Shown here: in pieces, positions 11,816 through 22,529 of the stretch
Layout: each line of letters opens with the position of its first letter
Position numbering within the stretch: position 1 is the first letter of the stretch
Origin: Lactobacillus kitasatonis DSM 16761 = JCM 1039
Lineage (GTDB): Bacteria > Bacillota > Bacilli > Lactobacillales > Lactobacillaceae
Length of the DNA stretch: 64,000 nucleotides
NCBI RefSeq assembly: GCF_000615285.1
Contig: NZ_BALU01000004.1
Coordinates: forward strand, 62,001-126,000
Direction: 5' to 3'
Program-made: the position numbers and the translations under genes
The notes under the pieces: model-generated
Databases searched by the model: none
Seen by the model: the letters and a program-made list of their open reading frames with translations, nothing else
Told to the model about the DNA's origin: nothing

Positions 11816-13978
11816 TTAATTATCTTTGTGCTCATCATCTGCAGATGGATCTTTAGTTGAATCAGTGCTTTGATCCTTTTCAGGATTTTCTGCATTGTGT
11901 TCTTCAACTTCATGATTCTTTTCTGATGGAGTTTCCAAAGTATCCTTTTCTTGATCAGCCTTAGCTTGGTCTGAATCTTTCTTTTCTGCCTTTTCAACTT
12001 CACGTTTTTCTGCAGCAGCTTTAGCTTCTTCATAAGTTGAAGCCTTTGATTCGCTTGGATATTCGCTTTCATACTTTTCAGGCATCTTACCAGTCTTGTA
12101 TAAAGACATGATTTGCTTTTCGTCCAAAGTTTCATATTTAAGCAAAGCTTCTGCAATAATTCTGTGCTTTTCTTTGTTTTCTTTTACGATTTCTAAGGCC
12201 TTAGCATGAGCTTCATCCAAGATCTTCTTAACTGCTTCATCAATCTTAGCAGAAGTTGCTTCACTGTATGGCTTAAATCCGTAAGGATTGGTTTCTCCTT
12301 CTTTTTCGAGTTCAACCATACCCAATGAATCTGTCATACCATAGTTAACAACCATACTGTGAGCAATTGCTGTAGCTTGTTCAAAGTCGTTTGAAGCACC
12401 AGTTGACTTATCACCAATAGTTGCTTCTTCACCTGCACGACCACCCATTAAACCAACAATTTGTTCAAATAATTGTTTCTTGGTCAAAATGAATTGATCG
12501 TCCTTTGGAAGCATGATGTTGTAACCACCTGCACGACCACGTGGCACGATAGTTACTTTACGTACAGTTCTTGAATCACTTAAAACTAAACCACAGATTG
12601 AGTGACCAGCTTCGTGGAAGGCAACTCTACGTCTTTCAGGCTCTGCAATTAAGCGATCCTTCTTAGCCGGACCAGCAATTACGCGGTCTTCAGCTTCATC
12701 AATATCTGAAGCAGTAATTTCGGTGCCATTTCTACGAGCAGCTACCAAAGCAGCTTCGTTCAAAACGTTAGCCAAGTCGGCACCCACGAAACCAGGTGTT
12801 TGACGAGCTACTTCCTTCAAATCAACGTCTGGAGCAAGCGGCTTATTCTTAGCGTGAACCTTCAAAATAGCTTCACGACCGCGAACGTCAGGACGACCAA
12901 CCAAAACCTTACGGTCAAAACGACCAGGACGAAGCAAGGCTGGGTCCAAAACATCTGAACGGTTAGTAGCGGCAATGACGATTACGCCTTCGTCGCCTTC
13001 GAAACCATCCATTTCAACCAACAATTGGTTCAAAGTTTGTTCACGTTCATCGTTGCCACCGCCGGTACCATTACCACGACGACGACCAATAGCATCAATT
13101 TCATCAATAAAGATAATACTTGGTGCGTTCTTCTTAGCATTGTTGAACAAGTCACGTACACGACTAGCACCAACACCAACAAACATTTCAACGAAGTCTG
13201 AACCTGAGATTGAGTAAAATGGTACGTTAGCTTCACCAGCTACGGCACGAGCAAGCAAAGTTTTACCAGTACCAGGAGGACCCTCAAGTAAAACACCAGA
13301 TGGAATTCTTGCACCTAACTTAGTGTATTTCGATGGGTCTTTTAAGAATTCAACAACTTCGACTAATTCTTGCTTTTCTTCTTCTTCACCGGCTACGTCA
13401 GAGAAACGAACCTTGTTCTTAGAAGGATCCTCTGGTTTAACGTGCGAGCGACCAAAGTTCATAATTCCGCCGCTACCACCACGACCAGCGCCGCCTTGGT
13501 TCATCATCATCCAAAGCATGACAATGAACAAAACAGTTGGCACAAGCATGACAATAGTTGAAATCCAATTGCCTGATTGTGATTCTCCTTGAGTAGTCAT
13601 CCGAGCATTACTCTTTTGTGCCAAGTTCTGCACATTAGAAACTGTCGAATCGTTCTGTAACATGGTAGTAGAGAAGCGTGAAACTTTTCTACTTGAATTA
13701 TTACTAAAGAAATCAAAACTACTATTTGATTGATTCTTTGTTGTTTGTGCATTCTTGTAACTACCTGAAACAGTGTAAACACCATTAGCAGGTTGAACAC
13801 TAAAGTTTTTAACTTTGCCTTGACGTAAATCCTTTACAAATTGAGAGTAGCTGATATTTTCAGTACTGCCTCCATTGTTAGAACCGCCGAGTGCCCAGTT
13901 GATTCCCCATAGGAGTAGAAGGAACACAACTATATAGAAAAGGCCATTTGAAAGTAGCCTATTCCGGTTATTCTTCAT
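11816..13978 (-). CDS. ftsH: ATP-dependent zinc metalloprotease FtsH
   Basis: Membrane-anchored AAA+ protease degrading membrane and regulatory proteins. 720 residues from the ATG at 13978, chosen because CGGAGG lies 6 bases upstream; an in-frame ATG at 14002 lacks a site. TM1 ([14 protein letters not shown]) and TM2 ([17 protein letters not shown]) flank an extracytoplasmic loop. The AAA module has [24 protein letters not shown] and the [23 protein letters not shown]. The protease has HEAGH. The last 80 or so residues are a charged Lys/Glu/Asp-rich tail, common in lactobacilli. The adjacent tilS gene is in the same direction. Confidence 0.98.
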   Translation of the reverse strand: MKNNRNRLLSNGLFYIVVFLLLLWGINWALGGSNNGGSTENISYSQFVKDLRQGKVKNFSVQPANGVYTVSGSYKNAQTTKNQSNSSFDFFSNNSSRKVSRFSTTMLQNDSTVSNVQNLAQKSNARMTTQGESQSGNWISTIVMLVPTVLFIVMLWMMMNQGGAGRGGSGGIMNFGRSHVKPEDPSKNKVRFSDVAGEEEEKQELVEVVEFLKDPSKYTKLGARIPSGVLLEGPPGTGKTLLARAVAGEANVPFYSISGSDFVEMFVGVGASRVRDLFNNAKKNAPSIIFIDEIDAIGRRRGNGTGGGNDEREQTLNQLLVEMDGFEGDEGVIVIAATNRSDVLDPALLRPGRFDRKVLVGRPDVRGREAILKVHAKNKPLAPDVDLKEVARQTPGFVGADLANVLNEAALVAARRNGTEITASDIDEAEDRVIAGPAKKDRLIAEPERRRVAFHEAGHSICGLVLSDSRTVRKVTIVPRGRAGGYNIMLPKDDQFILTKKQLFEQIVGLMGGRAGEEATIGDKSTGASNDFEQATAIAHSMVVNYGMTDSLGMVELEKEGETNPYGFKPYSEATSAKIDEAVKKILDEAHAKALEIVKENKEKHRIIAEALLKYETLDEKQIMSLYKTGKMPEKYESEYPSESKASTYEEAKAAAEKREVEKAEKKDSDQAKADQEKDTLETPSEKNHEVEEHNAENPEKDQSTDSTKDPSADDEHKDN

Positions 13979-14071
13979 AAAAAACCTCCGCACAGTCTTC
14001 AAGTTATACGTTTAAAATTCTATCACAAAATAAGTTGCAACCACTAACATTTTCAACTATTTTGAAGACTT

Positions 14072-15313
14072 TTAATATTTACACAGAAAATATTGTTTAC
14101 CGTTTTCAATCCAATTTTGATTTTGATATGTTTTTTCAACAAAAATTGGCTCATTATCTGCATAAATGGTCAGACATAGTGGTCTTAAAGATAACGGAAT
14201 AGCATGTTCCGCAAATTTTTTCTTAGCCTTTGTTCGTTGTCCATCCTGCAATAGCAATTTAGATCCAGGAATCAGCGAACCAGCTTTAAAAGTATTTTTT
14301 TCTTTAAACCAAAAATTGCCTATCTCTACTTTATCTTTTTCTTGCTTATCGGTTAAAACAAACGTCTCGCCCTGAAAAACAAATGGAACATTCAATTTGA
14401 TTTGAGAAGAGGCAATTACAGGCGCTTCCCCTTTCCTGAATAAATAAAAATAGCCCTGATATTCACTCACGGAAAAATTACCTAAATTCTGATTAACACG
14501 GCGATGAAACTTATCCCAGATATTTCTCTGCCAAAAAATAATTTGCTCATTTTCCGACAACTTAGCAATTTTTTCACTCTTAATTCGATATGCTCGGCCT
14601 AAAAACGGCTCTAGTTGACCAACATCGTCTACTTTTTGCTCAACAAATTTATCTAAATCAGTCATCTTTCGACTATAATTCAGAGCGTTTGAAATCAAAT
14701 TCGGATTTTCTTTTTTCAATAATGGCACAACATGATGGCGCAAGCGATTACGCATTGTTTCATCTTCATTGTTGGTTGAATCCACAATAAATTCGATAGC
14801 ATTTTTTTGATCATAGTCGAGAAGTTCTTGCTTGCTATAAGCCAAAAGCGGTCTGAGTAGCGACACGCCGTGCATTTTTCCTACTGCTTGCAGACTATTC
14901 ATTTCTTCTGGATTGCCCGAGCGAATAAATTTAAGCAGAATATTTTCCAGCAAATCATCACCGTGATGAGCTGTTAACAAATAATCTGCCTTTTTCGCTT
15001 TAGCTACCTTAGTTAAAAAATCATAACGCGCATCCCTCGCTGCCGCTTCAATCCCCCTACTTGGCTGATTTTCTTTAGGCCAAATTGCCGTAAATAGCGG
15101 TATATCATATTTGCCACAGTATTTTTGCAAAATTTTCGTTTCATCTTCACTATCACTGCGCAGCTGATGATCAAAGTGTGCCGCAATCACTTCCACATTC
15201 ATTTTTCGTAACATATCAAGCAAAGCCATCGAGTCGGGCCCTGCACTTGCCGCTACCAAAAATTTTTTATCCAGGCTGATCTTATTATCTTCAAAAAAAT
15301 CAATAATTTTCAT
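14072..15313 (-). CDS. tilS: tRNA(Ile)-lysidine synthetase
   Basis: Converts C34 of the minor tRNA-Ile (CAU) to lysidine, essential for AUA decoding. The 413 residues have an N-terminal PP-loop ATPase with SAGPDSMALLD (usual SGGxDS; the second residue is Ala here), LTAHHGDDLLENIL and RPLL, then TilS substrate-binding and C-terminal domains. The hpt gene often found between tilS and ftsH is absent. TilS is downstream of yabR, past a hairpin. Confidence 0.93.
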   Translation of the reverse strand: MKIIDFFEDNKISLDKKFLVAASAGPDSMALLDMLRKMNVEVIAAHFDHQLRSDSEDETKILQKYCGKYDIPLFTAIWPKENQPSRGIEAAARDARYDFLTKVAKAKKADYLLTAHHGDDLLENILLKFIRSGNPEEMNSLQAVGKMHGVSLLRPLLAYSKQELLDYDQKNAIEFIVDSTNNEDETMRNRLRHHVVPLLKKENPNLISNALNYSRKMTDLDKFVEQKVDDVGQLEPFLGRAYRIKSEKIAKLSENEQIIFWQRNIWDKFHRRVNQNLGNFSVSEYQGYFYLFRKGEAPVIASSQIKLNVPFVFQGETFVLTDKQEKDKVEIGNFWFKEKNTFKAGSLIPGSKLLLQDGQRTKAKKKFAEHAIPLSLRPLCLTIYADNEPIFVEKTYQNQNWIENGKQYFLCKY

Positions 15314-15324
15314 AATTTACCTAA

Positions 15325-15351
15325 TAAAAAATGGCCCACTACAGGCCATTT
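15325..15351 (-). terminator. Hairpin between yabR and tilS
   Basis: Stem AATGGCC / GGGCCATT followed by T run on the minus strand. Confidence 0.75.
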
Positions 15352-15352
15352 C

Positions 15353-15715
15353 CTAATCTTCAGTTAACACTCGCTTTAACTTGGCAATTTCTTTTTTGGC
15401 ATCTTTAGCCGTTTTATTCAAAACTTGATCAAATTCAGCAGGTTTTACATCTGAAAATTGATTATCATGATCAACTAACTTGGGATCGTTCACACGAGAA
15501 ATTGATAAATTAAATCTGCCCTTATGAATATGAACGACAACTATGCGGACTTCTTGTCCCACCTTATACTGCCGTTTTTCTCTTGGCCAATTATTGCCAA
15601 AATCACTATGGTGAACTAATCCTGAATGTCTATTTGGCAGAGTAACGAAAATTCCTAAGTCAGTAATATTGTTAATTACTCCCGTTACTCGATTGCCAGC
15701 TTGATATTTTTTCAT
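15353..15715 (-). CDS. yabR: S1-domain RNA-binding protein, YabR type
   Basis: 120 residues, mostly one S1 OB-fold at the N-terminus (GNRVTGVINNITDLGIFVTL ... GLVHHSDF ... VGQEVRIVVV), then a charged helical tail. Relatives sit next to divIC in Firmicutes; the molecular role is not settled. The start codon shares one base with the stop region of divIC (15715), so the two are probably translationally coupled. Confidence 0.88.
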   Translation of the reverse strand: MKKYQAGNRVTGVINNITDLGIFVTLPNRHSGLVHHSDFGNNWPREKRQYKVGQEVRIVVVHIHKGRFNLSISRVNDPKLVDHDNQFSDVKPAEFDQVLNKTAKDAKKEIAKLKRVLTED

Positions 15716-16089
15716 TAATTATCGTTTCTTTCGTGAACGTTATAAACCTTCTCATTATTCTTAGAATAATAGAACTTATAACGAATTAGTTTTGCAACAT
15801 AATTTGGATCTTTTAAATCCTGTCTTTTTGTTGATAACTCACGATCTTTAGCCTTCACTTGTGCTAAAGTTTCTTTCTCAGCTTCAACTTGTTTATTTAT
15901 TCGTCCAGTTTGAGAAATCTTAAGTACAATTTGTACGCCTAAGATGACAAAAATAATCGCAAAAATAGCAATTATTCTGTTCAATCTTACGCGATGCACT
16001 TCTTTTTCTCTTTTAGCCTGTTTACGTTTTAAACGCGCCCTTTGCTCTTCTGGACTCATCGAATTATAAATACGTGGACCATGATTCAT
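15715..16089 (-). CDS. divIC: Cell-division protein DivIC/FtsB family
   Basis: Septum protein that forms a complex with FtsL and DivIB. The 124 residues have a basic cytoplasmic N-terminus, one TM helix at about 36-55 (IIAIFAIIFVILGVQIVL) and an extracellular coiled coil (NKQVEAEKETLAQVKAKDRE), ending near RYKFYYSKNNEKVY, typical of the family. Confidence 0.92.
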   Translation of the reverse strand: MNHGPRIYNSMSPEEQRARLKRKQAKREKEVHRVRLNRIIAIFAIIFVILGVQIVLKISQTGRINKQVEAEKETLAQVKAKDRELSTKRQDLKDPNYVAKLIRYKFYYSKNNEKVYNVHERNDN

Positions 16090-16163
16090 TTTCGTTAATC
16101 CTCTATTGCTTGTTACTGTAAATGCAATTAAGTTAAGTATAACAGCGATTTACTTAAAAGTCA

Positions 16164-16406
16164 TTAATCAACTAATTCGTAAAGTTCGCTTGCTTCAGCC
16201 TTTTTAGTGGTCTCACGAATATTCAAAACTTTGGCTTTAATAACTCTAGCACCGTAGCCAATTTCAATAATGTCATCAATTTTAACATCATAACTTGACT
16301 TAACGACACGACCATTAACTTTAATTCTGCCTTGGTCTGCCATTTCCTTAGCTACTGTTCTTCTCTTAACTAATCTAGAAACTTTTAAGAATTTATCGAT
16401 TCTCAT
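16164..16406 (-). CDS. rqcP: S4-domain ribosome quality-control protein RqcP
   Basis: 80-residue S4 RNA-binding protein (MRIDKFLKVSRLVKRRTVAK ... GRIKVNGRVVK). Relatives (Hsp15/YabO, RqcP) stabilise peptidyl-tRNA on stalled 50S subunits during C-terminal tailing. The position directly after mfd, before divIC, matches B. subtilis yabO. 15 bases separate it from mfd. Confidence 0.92.
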   Translation of the reverse strand: MRIDKFLKVSRLVKRRTVAKEMADQGRIKVNGRVVKSSYDVKIDDIIEIGYGARVIKAKVLNIRETTKKAEASELYELVD

Positions 16407-16421
16407 GTTTTTTCCTCACAA

Positions 16422-19400
16422 TTATCTTTGTACTATGTCGCTTGCCGCCTGCAAGAATGTAGCTAATTCATTGAATAAAACACGATTCTTCATTTCATCA
16501 GGCATCAGTAGCAACACTACCATCCGTTTTTCTTGGTTCATGCTAATGCGAGCTTTCATATTCACATGTTCAAGTGCCTTGAAAATATTAGGTCCTTCTA
16601 GTTCACGTGAAGCCGCATTATTGAATTCAACTTTAATTTTATCGCCAGTCTTAAGCACAGTCAGTACTTGGGCCAAATCAGCATCGACCTTTAATTCAGC
16701 GACTGCCAGCAAGTTCTCTACTGCTACAGGATAATCACCAAAACGATCAATCAATTCGTCTTCAATTTTATCCATTTCATCTTGATCTGCAACAGCCTTG
16801 ATCTTTTTATAAAATTCGATCTTTTCTTCCTGATCACCGATATATGAATCAGGAATATATGCCTCAAGTTTAAGATCGATTTCAGTATTCGACTTCTTAA
16901 CTGTCTTCTTGCCTTTACGCTCTTTAATTGCATCACTAAGCATCTGTGAGTACAAGTCATAACCAACACTATCAATAAAGCCGTGCTGCTGAGCACCTAG
17001 CATATTACCGGCACCTCTGATTGACAAGTCACGCATAGCGATCTTAAAACCTGATCCCAATTCGGTAAAGTCACGGATTGCATCTAACCGCTTTTCACCC
17101 ACTTCAGTTAATACCTTATTCGGTTGGTAAAGGAAGTAGGCATAGGCCAATCTAGCACTACGACCGATTCGGCCACGCAATTGATACAGTTGACTCAAAC
17201 CATAGTGATCAGCATCTTCAATGATCATAGTGTTGACGTTAGGCATATCAATCCCTGTTTCAATAATCGTGGTTGTTACCAGAATATCAAACTCACGATT
17301 CAAGAAACGATACAGGATATCTTCCAACTGGTTTTGACTCATTCTACCATGTGCACTTGCAATTCGTGCATTAGGAATCAATTGTTGCAGTTTTTCAACC
17401 GTTTCATCAATGTCACTAATTCGGTTATGTAAATAAAAGACTTGGCCGCCACGCTTCATTTCTCTTAAGCAAGCATCCTTAATCACGCTAGGAATTTGTT
17501 CCATTACATAAGTTTGAATTGGATATCTGTTTTGTGGTGGAGTTTCCATAACTGACAAATCACGTACTCCAACCATCGACATATGAAGCGTACGTGGAAT
17601 TGGCGTAGCTGTCAGTGTTAAAACATCGATGTTAGCCTTTAACTGCTTTAACTTTTCCTTGTGTTTAACACCAAACCGCTGCTCTTCATCGACAATTAAC
17701 AAGCCTAAATCTTTAAAGTGAACATCCTTTGATAAAAGACGGTGCGTCCCAACAACCAGATCAATTTTGCCGTCTTCTAGTCCTTCAATAATCTCTTTAG
17801 ATTCTGCAGGAGTTTGAAAACGTGACAACATCGCTGTATTTACTGGGAAATCCTTAAATCGGTCTTGAATCGTCTCATAGTGCTGTTGGGCCAAAATAGT
17901 CGTTGGTACCAAAAATGCAACTTGCTTATTATCTTGAATTGCCTTAAAAGCAGCACGTAAAGCAACCTCGGTTTTACCAAAGCCAACATCACCCACCAAA
18001 AGTCGATCCATTGGCTTAGGATTTTCCATATCTTCTTTGATTTCCTTAATTGAACGCAACTGGTCAGGTGTTTCAGGATATGGAAAGGCATCATCGAATT
18101 GGCGCTGCAAATCATCGTCTGGTGAAAAGGCAAAACCTTTTTCAGATTCACGCTTAGCATATAGTTCGATTAAATCATCGGCAATGTCTTCAACCTTAGA
18201 TTGAACTTTACGCTTAGTTTTAGCCCACTCACTACCACCTAATTTGTTGATATGTGGCGTTTTTCCTTCTGAACCAACATATTTTTGGACCAAACTCAAT
18301 TGATCTGCTGGGACAAAAAGCTGATCGCCATGCTGGTAAGTAATAGTGATGTAGTCACGTTTTACGCCGTTGTTTTCGAGAGTCTTAATGCCTTCAAAAC
18401 GACCAATACCGTGGTTAACGTGAACAACATAATCGCCCGGTTTAAGTTCGGTATAATTACGCAATCTTTGTGCATTTTCCAAAGTCTTAATCCGCTTTTT
18501 ACGTTGTGGACGCTTATTAAACAATTCTCGTTCAGTTAAATAAACTAATTTAACTGTTGGCAAAGAAAAGCCACTCGCATAGCCGCCGACCACAATCTGA
18601 GCCCTGCCTTCTACCAATTCATCTTCACCGACAATTGGCAAGTTAAGACCAAAATCAACCATCGTTTGATCGATTTGTCTTGCTCGTTTTTCATTATCAG
18701 CCTGCAAAATAACAGTTTGGCCAGACTTTTGATAAGATTCAAGCTCTGATTTGATCAATGGCATCTGACCGAAGAACTGCTCTGGTTCACGTGTTTGCCA
18801 GTTGAGCATTTGTCCTAACCGCAGACGTCCCATGCTTCTTTGGAAAAGTGAGAAGTAAATGCGATGGCGTTTATCCTTACTTAGCACATCATCAAAATCA
18901 GAACGTAATTCTTGATGTGGCAACATCGCACCAGTTTTCAGCTCATCACTGATAAAGGCAGCATTTTGCTTATCGACATCTTCAACTGATTGCTTAATCA
19001 ATGGCAAATCATCTAATAAAATTTCACCGTTTTTAGGCAAATATTCCAATATGCTACTTGGTTTTTCGATTAGATAATCAACCAAAAAGGCATAATTATC
19101 TGGCAAGCCGCCATCTTCAAGGTTATCCAATACAACCGTAAAGTGATCCTTCACAGCCTTAGCTGGTGCTGGCGCATCGGCCATGTCCTTCTTTATTTTT
19201 TCTGCCGCATTTAAAATTGCATCTTTTGAAAAGACGCGATCTTGCGCAGCCGCAACTGTTACTGAATCAATTTCTTTTTGACTACGCTGGCTTGCCAAAT
19301 CAAATTCTTTAATGGTATCAATTTCATCACCAAAGAATTCGATTCTGACTGGATTTTCACGATCTAGTGGATAAATGTCTAAAATATCACCACGAATGGC

Positions 19401-19916
19401 GAATTCACCAGGACGCGCTACTAATGCTTCTCTCTTATAACCGGCACCAACCAACCAATTATTAAGTTCTGTTAATTCATATTCTTTTTCTGGTGCAAAT
19501 TCACGTCTTGCTTTAGCAAAATCTGCTGGAGAAGAAAGCTTATATTGCAAGCCTTGCGGTGTCGTTACCACAATACCTGGTTTATTACTCAACAAAAAAT
19601 TGAGTGATTGAATTCGACTACTTAATTCATCTGGTGAACTAACCGCAGTTTGCGTAGCAATTGTTGCATCTACTGGAAAATAATGTCCAGCATCATCTTC
19701 CAAAATTGAATTTAATTCACCATATAAGTTCTGAGCCTTGCTTTCATTTTCCTCAATCAGGATCAAAGGCGCATCTAACTCAGAAATAATTTGTTTTAAG
19801 AGTAGACTAAAAGCACCGGCATTAGCGCCAGTGATTAGTGAGTTTTTTACTTGTTTTGTTTTTGCAATAAAATTATTTAAATCTTGATCTTTTTTAAGTA
19901 TTTCTGTTAAACGCAT
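16422..19916 (-). CDS. mfd: Transcription-repair coupling factor
   Basis: Removes stalled RNA polymerase and recruits UvrA. The 1,164 residues are the usual length: UvrB-like module at the N-terminus, RNA polymerase interaction domain (HGIGRFEG ... YKHGDQLFVPADQLSL region), RecG-like helicase with Walker A GDVGFGKTEVALRAA, the DEEQ box VDEEQRFGVKHKEKL, TATPIPRTLHMS, TRG motif and a C-terminal D7 domain. The gap to the preceding pth stop is one base, so the two are one operon. Confidence 0.98.
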   Translation of the reverse strand: MRLTEILKKDQDLNNFIAKTKQVKNSLITGANAGAFSLLLKQIISELDAPLILIEENESKAQNLYGELNSILEDDAGHYFPVDATIATQTAVSSPDELSSRIQSLNFLLSNKPGIVVTTPQGLQYKLSSPADFAKARREFAPEKEYELTELNNWLVGAGYKREALVARPGEFAIRGDILDIYPLDRENPVRIEFFGDEIDTIKEFDLASQRSQKEIDSVTVAAAQDRVFSKDAILNAAEKIKKDMADAPAPAKAVKDHFTVVLDNLEDGGLPDNYAFLVDYLIEKPSSILEYLPKNGEILLDDLPLIKQSVEDVDKQNAAFISDELKTGAMLPHQELRSDFDDVLSKDKRHRIYFSLFQRSMGRLRLGQMLNWQTREPEQFFGQMPLIKSELESYQKSGQTVILQADNEKRARQIDQTMVDFGLNLPIVGEDELVEGRAQIVVGGYASGFSLPTVKLVYLTERELFNKRPQRKKRIKTLENAQRLRNYTELKPGDYVVHVNHGIGRFEGIKTLENNGVKRDYITITYQHGDQLFVPADQLSLVQKYVGSEGKTPHINKLGGSEWAKTKRKVQSKVEDIADDLIELYAKRESEKGFAFSPDDDLQRQFDDAFPYPETPDQLRSIKEIKEDMENPKPMDRLLVGDVGFGKTEVALRAAFKAIQDNKQVAFLVPTTILAQQHYETIQDRFKDFPVNTAMLSRFQTPAESKEIIEGLEDGKIDLVVGTHRLLSKDVHFKDLGLLIVDEEQRFGVKHKEKLKQLKANIDVLTLTATPIPRTLHMSMVGVRDLSVMETPPQNRYPIQTYVMEQIPSVIKDACLREMKRGGQVFYLHNRISDIDETVEKLQQLIPNARIASAHGRMSQNQLEDILYRFLNREFDILVTTTIIETGIDMPNVNTMIIEDADHYGLSQLYQLRGRIGRSARLAYAYFLYQPNKVLTEVGEKRLDAIRDFTELGSGFKIAMRDLSIRGAGNMLGAQQHGFIDSVGYDLYSQMLSDAIKERKGKKTVKKSNTEIDLKLEAYIPDSYIGDQEEKIEFYKKIKAVADQDEMDKIEDELIDRFGDYPVAVENLLAVAELKVDADLAQVLTVLKTGDKIKVEFNNAASRELEGPNIFKALEHVNMKARISMNQEKRMVVLLLMPDEMKNRVLFNELATFLQAASDIVQR

Positions 19917-19917
19917 T

Positions 19918-20474
19918 TTAATTATATTTGTTCATCAAATATTGACTATCGCGACCTGCAATGAAGTCGTCGATAATCTTTACACTTGTATCAAATGCAT
20001 CATCCATCAACTTTTGTTGTTCATCGTTAAATGGTGTAAGTACCCATGAAACAACAGTGGTATTCTTAGGGTGACGAATACCAATCTTCAAACGATTGAA
20101 CTTTTCAGTACCTAAATCACGGATAATGCTCTTAATTCCGTTATGACCACCAGATTTACCATTAGCTCTAATTCTAATTTTGCCAATTGGCATATCCATA
20201 TCATCTTGAATAATCAAAATATCTTCAGGGTCAACCTTAAAGAAGTTAGCAACTTGACTAACTGAGCGACCAGATTCGTTCATGTAAGTTTGTGGTTCAA
20301 GCAAAATTACGTCTTCGCCATTAATCTTTTGCTTAGTCCAATGTCCTTCAAATTTATCCTTATCTAATGACAAATCCTTTTCATCAAGATAATGTCCATT
20401 GTCATAAATCCTGTGTTGTGTTTAGTCTTATCGTATTTTTGGCCTGGATTACCTAAACCTGCAATTATTTTCAT
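19918..20474 (-). pseudogene. pth: Peptidyl-tRNA hydrolase, frameshifted near codon 27
   Basis: Recycles peptidyl-tRNA and is normally essential. From the ATG at 20474 the frame reads [20 protein letters not shown] and TGFMTMD, then hits a stop. The family sequence resumes one frame over ([19 protein letters not shown]) and runs to 19918, with MNESGRSV, DDMDMPIGKIRI and GHNGIKS. One base is missing at about 20394 (GG read as G on the plus strand). The remaining open frame (TTG at 20373) would lack the GLGNPG segment and the catalytic His of the KHNTGF motif, so it could not be active. Sequencing error is the simplest explanation. Confidence 0.9.
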
Positions 20475-20553
20475 TAATATATACCCCTCATTACATAATC
20501 CCACATATAATAGCACAAACATCAAATAATAATTTTATTAATGCTCGCTAACA

Positions 20554-20562
20554 TGATATAAT
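20554..20562 (+). promoter_or_regulatory. Extended -10 promoter of ldh
   Basis: TGATATAAT, a TGn extension plus perfect -10, 46 bases before the ATG. The -35 region (20534-20539, TTTATT) is poor, as allowed by an extended -10. Confidence 0.65.
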
Positions 20563-20586
20563 TTTCTTTGTTAAAAATATCACTAA

Positions 20587-21579
<993 letters not shown>

Positions 21580-21597
21580 TCCATTAAACTTTAATTT

Positions 21598-21629
21598 AAA
21601 AAGCATCTCCGCCAAGAAGATGCTTTTTT
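21598..21629 (+). terminator. ldh terminator
   Basis: Perfect stem AAAAAGCATCT / AGATGCTTTTT with 9-base loop and T run. Confidence 0.92.
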
Positions 21630-21748
21630 ATTTGCCTAACTATTGTTAAAATATAGTTGATTATCTTAGCTGGTCTTTAATTAATATTTAATTAACTCAT
21701 TGATTATGCTATAATTACTTGTAATATTTTCCCTTTGGAGGCGAACTC

Positions 21749-22456
21749 ATGCTTATTAAATCTTTAGTTATTAAGAAAGACTATTTAACTACAGTTAATG
21801 AAAAAGCCACGTTAGCAGAAGCATTAAAAGTCTTAGAAGATTCAGGTTATAGATGTGTGCCTATTGTAGATGATACTGGTACAATTTTCCGCGGTAACAT
21901 TTATAAGATGCACATCTATCGTCATAAGTCACAAGGCGGCGATATGAATTTACCTGTAACCTACTTGCTTAAGAACGCAACTAAGACCATCAAGGTTAAC
22001 TCACCTTTCTTCAAGGTATTCTTTAACATCAAGGACTTACCATACATCGCTGTTTTGGATGAAGAAAATCACTTCTACGGTATTCTTACCCACTCAAGAT
22101 TGCTTGATATGTTGTCAGATGCTTGGGATATCAAGAACGGTTCCTACGTTTTAACTGTTTTGTCAGACAACGCACGTGGTAACTTGATTAAGATGTCTAA
22201 GATCGTGTCTAAGCACACTAACATGTCCAGCGTCATGACACTTGACGCTGCAGCTGGTGAACTTCAAGGCGACTTCGTAAGAAGAACATTATTCACCTTA
22301 CCTGCCGGCGTTTCAGAAATCACTATGAAGACTATTGTTGATAAGCTGCAGAAAAAAGGTTTTGTCGTTTCAGAAATCGAAGATTTGCAAGCTGGTATGA
22401 CAATCATGAGTGATGAAAACCCTGGCGTATTTATTGAACACCCATCACAAGACTAA
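21749..22456 (+). CDS. CBS-domain protein with C-terminal ACT-like region
   Basis: 235-residue cytoplasmic protein. Two CBS motifs cover about 1-130 (TLAEALKVLEDSGYRCVPIV; PYIAVLDEENHFYGILTHSR). Residues about 135-215 look like an ACT-type fold (GSYVLTVLSDNARGNLIKM, later VSEITMKTIVDKLQKKGFVV). This order resembles Listeria CbpA-type c-di-AMP-binding proteins, but ligand binding here is inference. GGAGG lies upstream of the ATG. It is a single gene with a terminator shared with the convergent alr. Confidence 0.8.
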   Translation: MLIKSLVIKKDYLTTVNEKATLAEALKVLEDSGYRCVPIVDDTGTIFRGNIYKMHIYRHKSQGGDMNLPVTYLLKNATKTIKVNSPFFKVFFNIKDLPYIAVLDEENHFYGILTHSRLLDMLSDAWDIKNGSYVLTVLSDNARGNLIKMSKIVSKHTNMSSVMTLDAAAGELQGDFVRRTLFTLPAGVSEITMKTIVDKLQKKGFVVSEIEDLQAGMTIMSDENPGVFIEHPSQD

Positions 22457-22475
22457 ATAAAAATTTAACTACAAT

Positions 22476-22507
22476 AAAAAGCTTCTAGAAATTCTAGAAG
22501 CTTTTTT
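22476..22507. terminator. Bidirectional terminator between CBS gene and alr
   Basis: Perfect stem AAAAAGCTTCTAGAA / TTCTAGAAGCTTTTT with a one-base centre; A and T runs serve both converging transcripts. Confidence 0.9.
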
Positions 22508-22529
22508 GTCTGCCTAATATATTTAAATA

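Noticed and set aside
11812-12156. Minus-strand Lys/Leu-rich frame overlapping the end of ftsH
   Set aside because: Out-of-frame reading of the repetitive ftsH tail.
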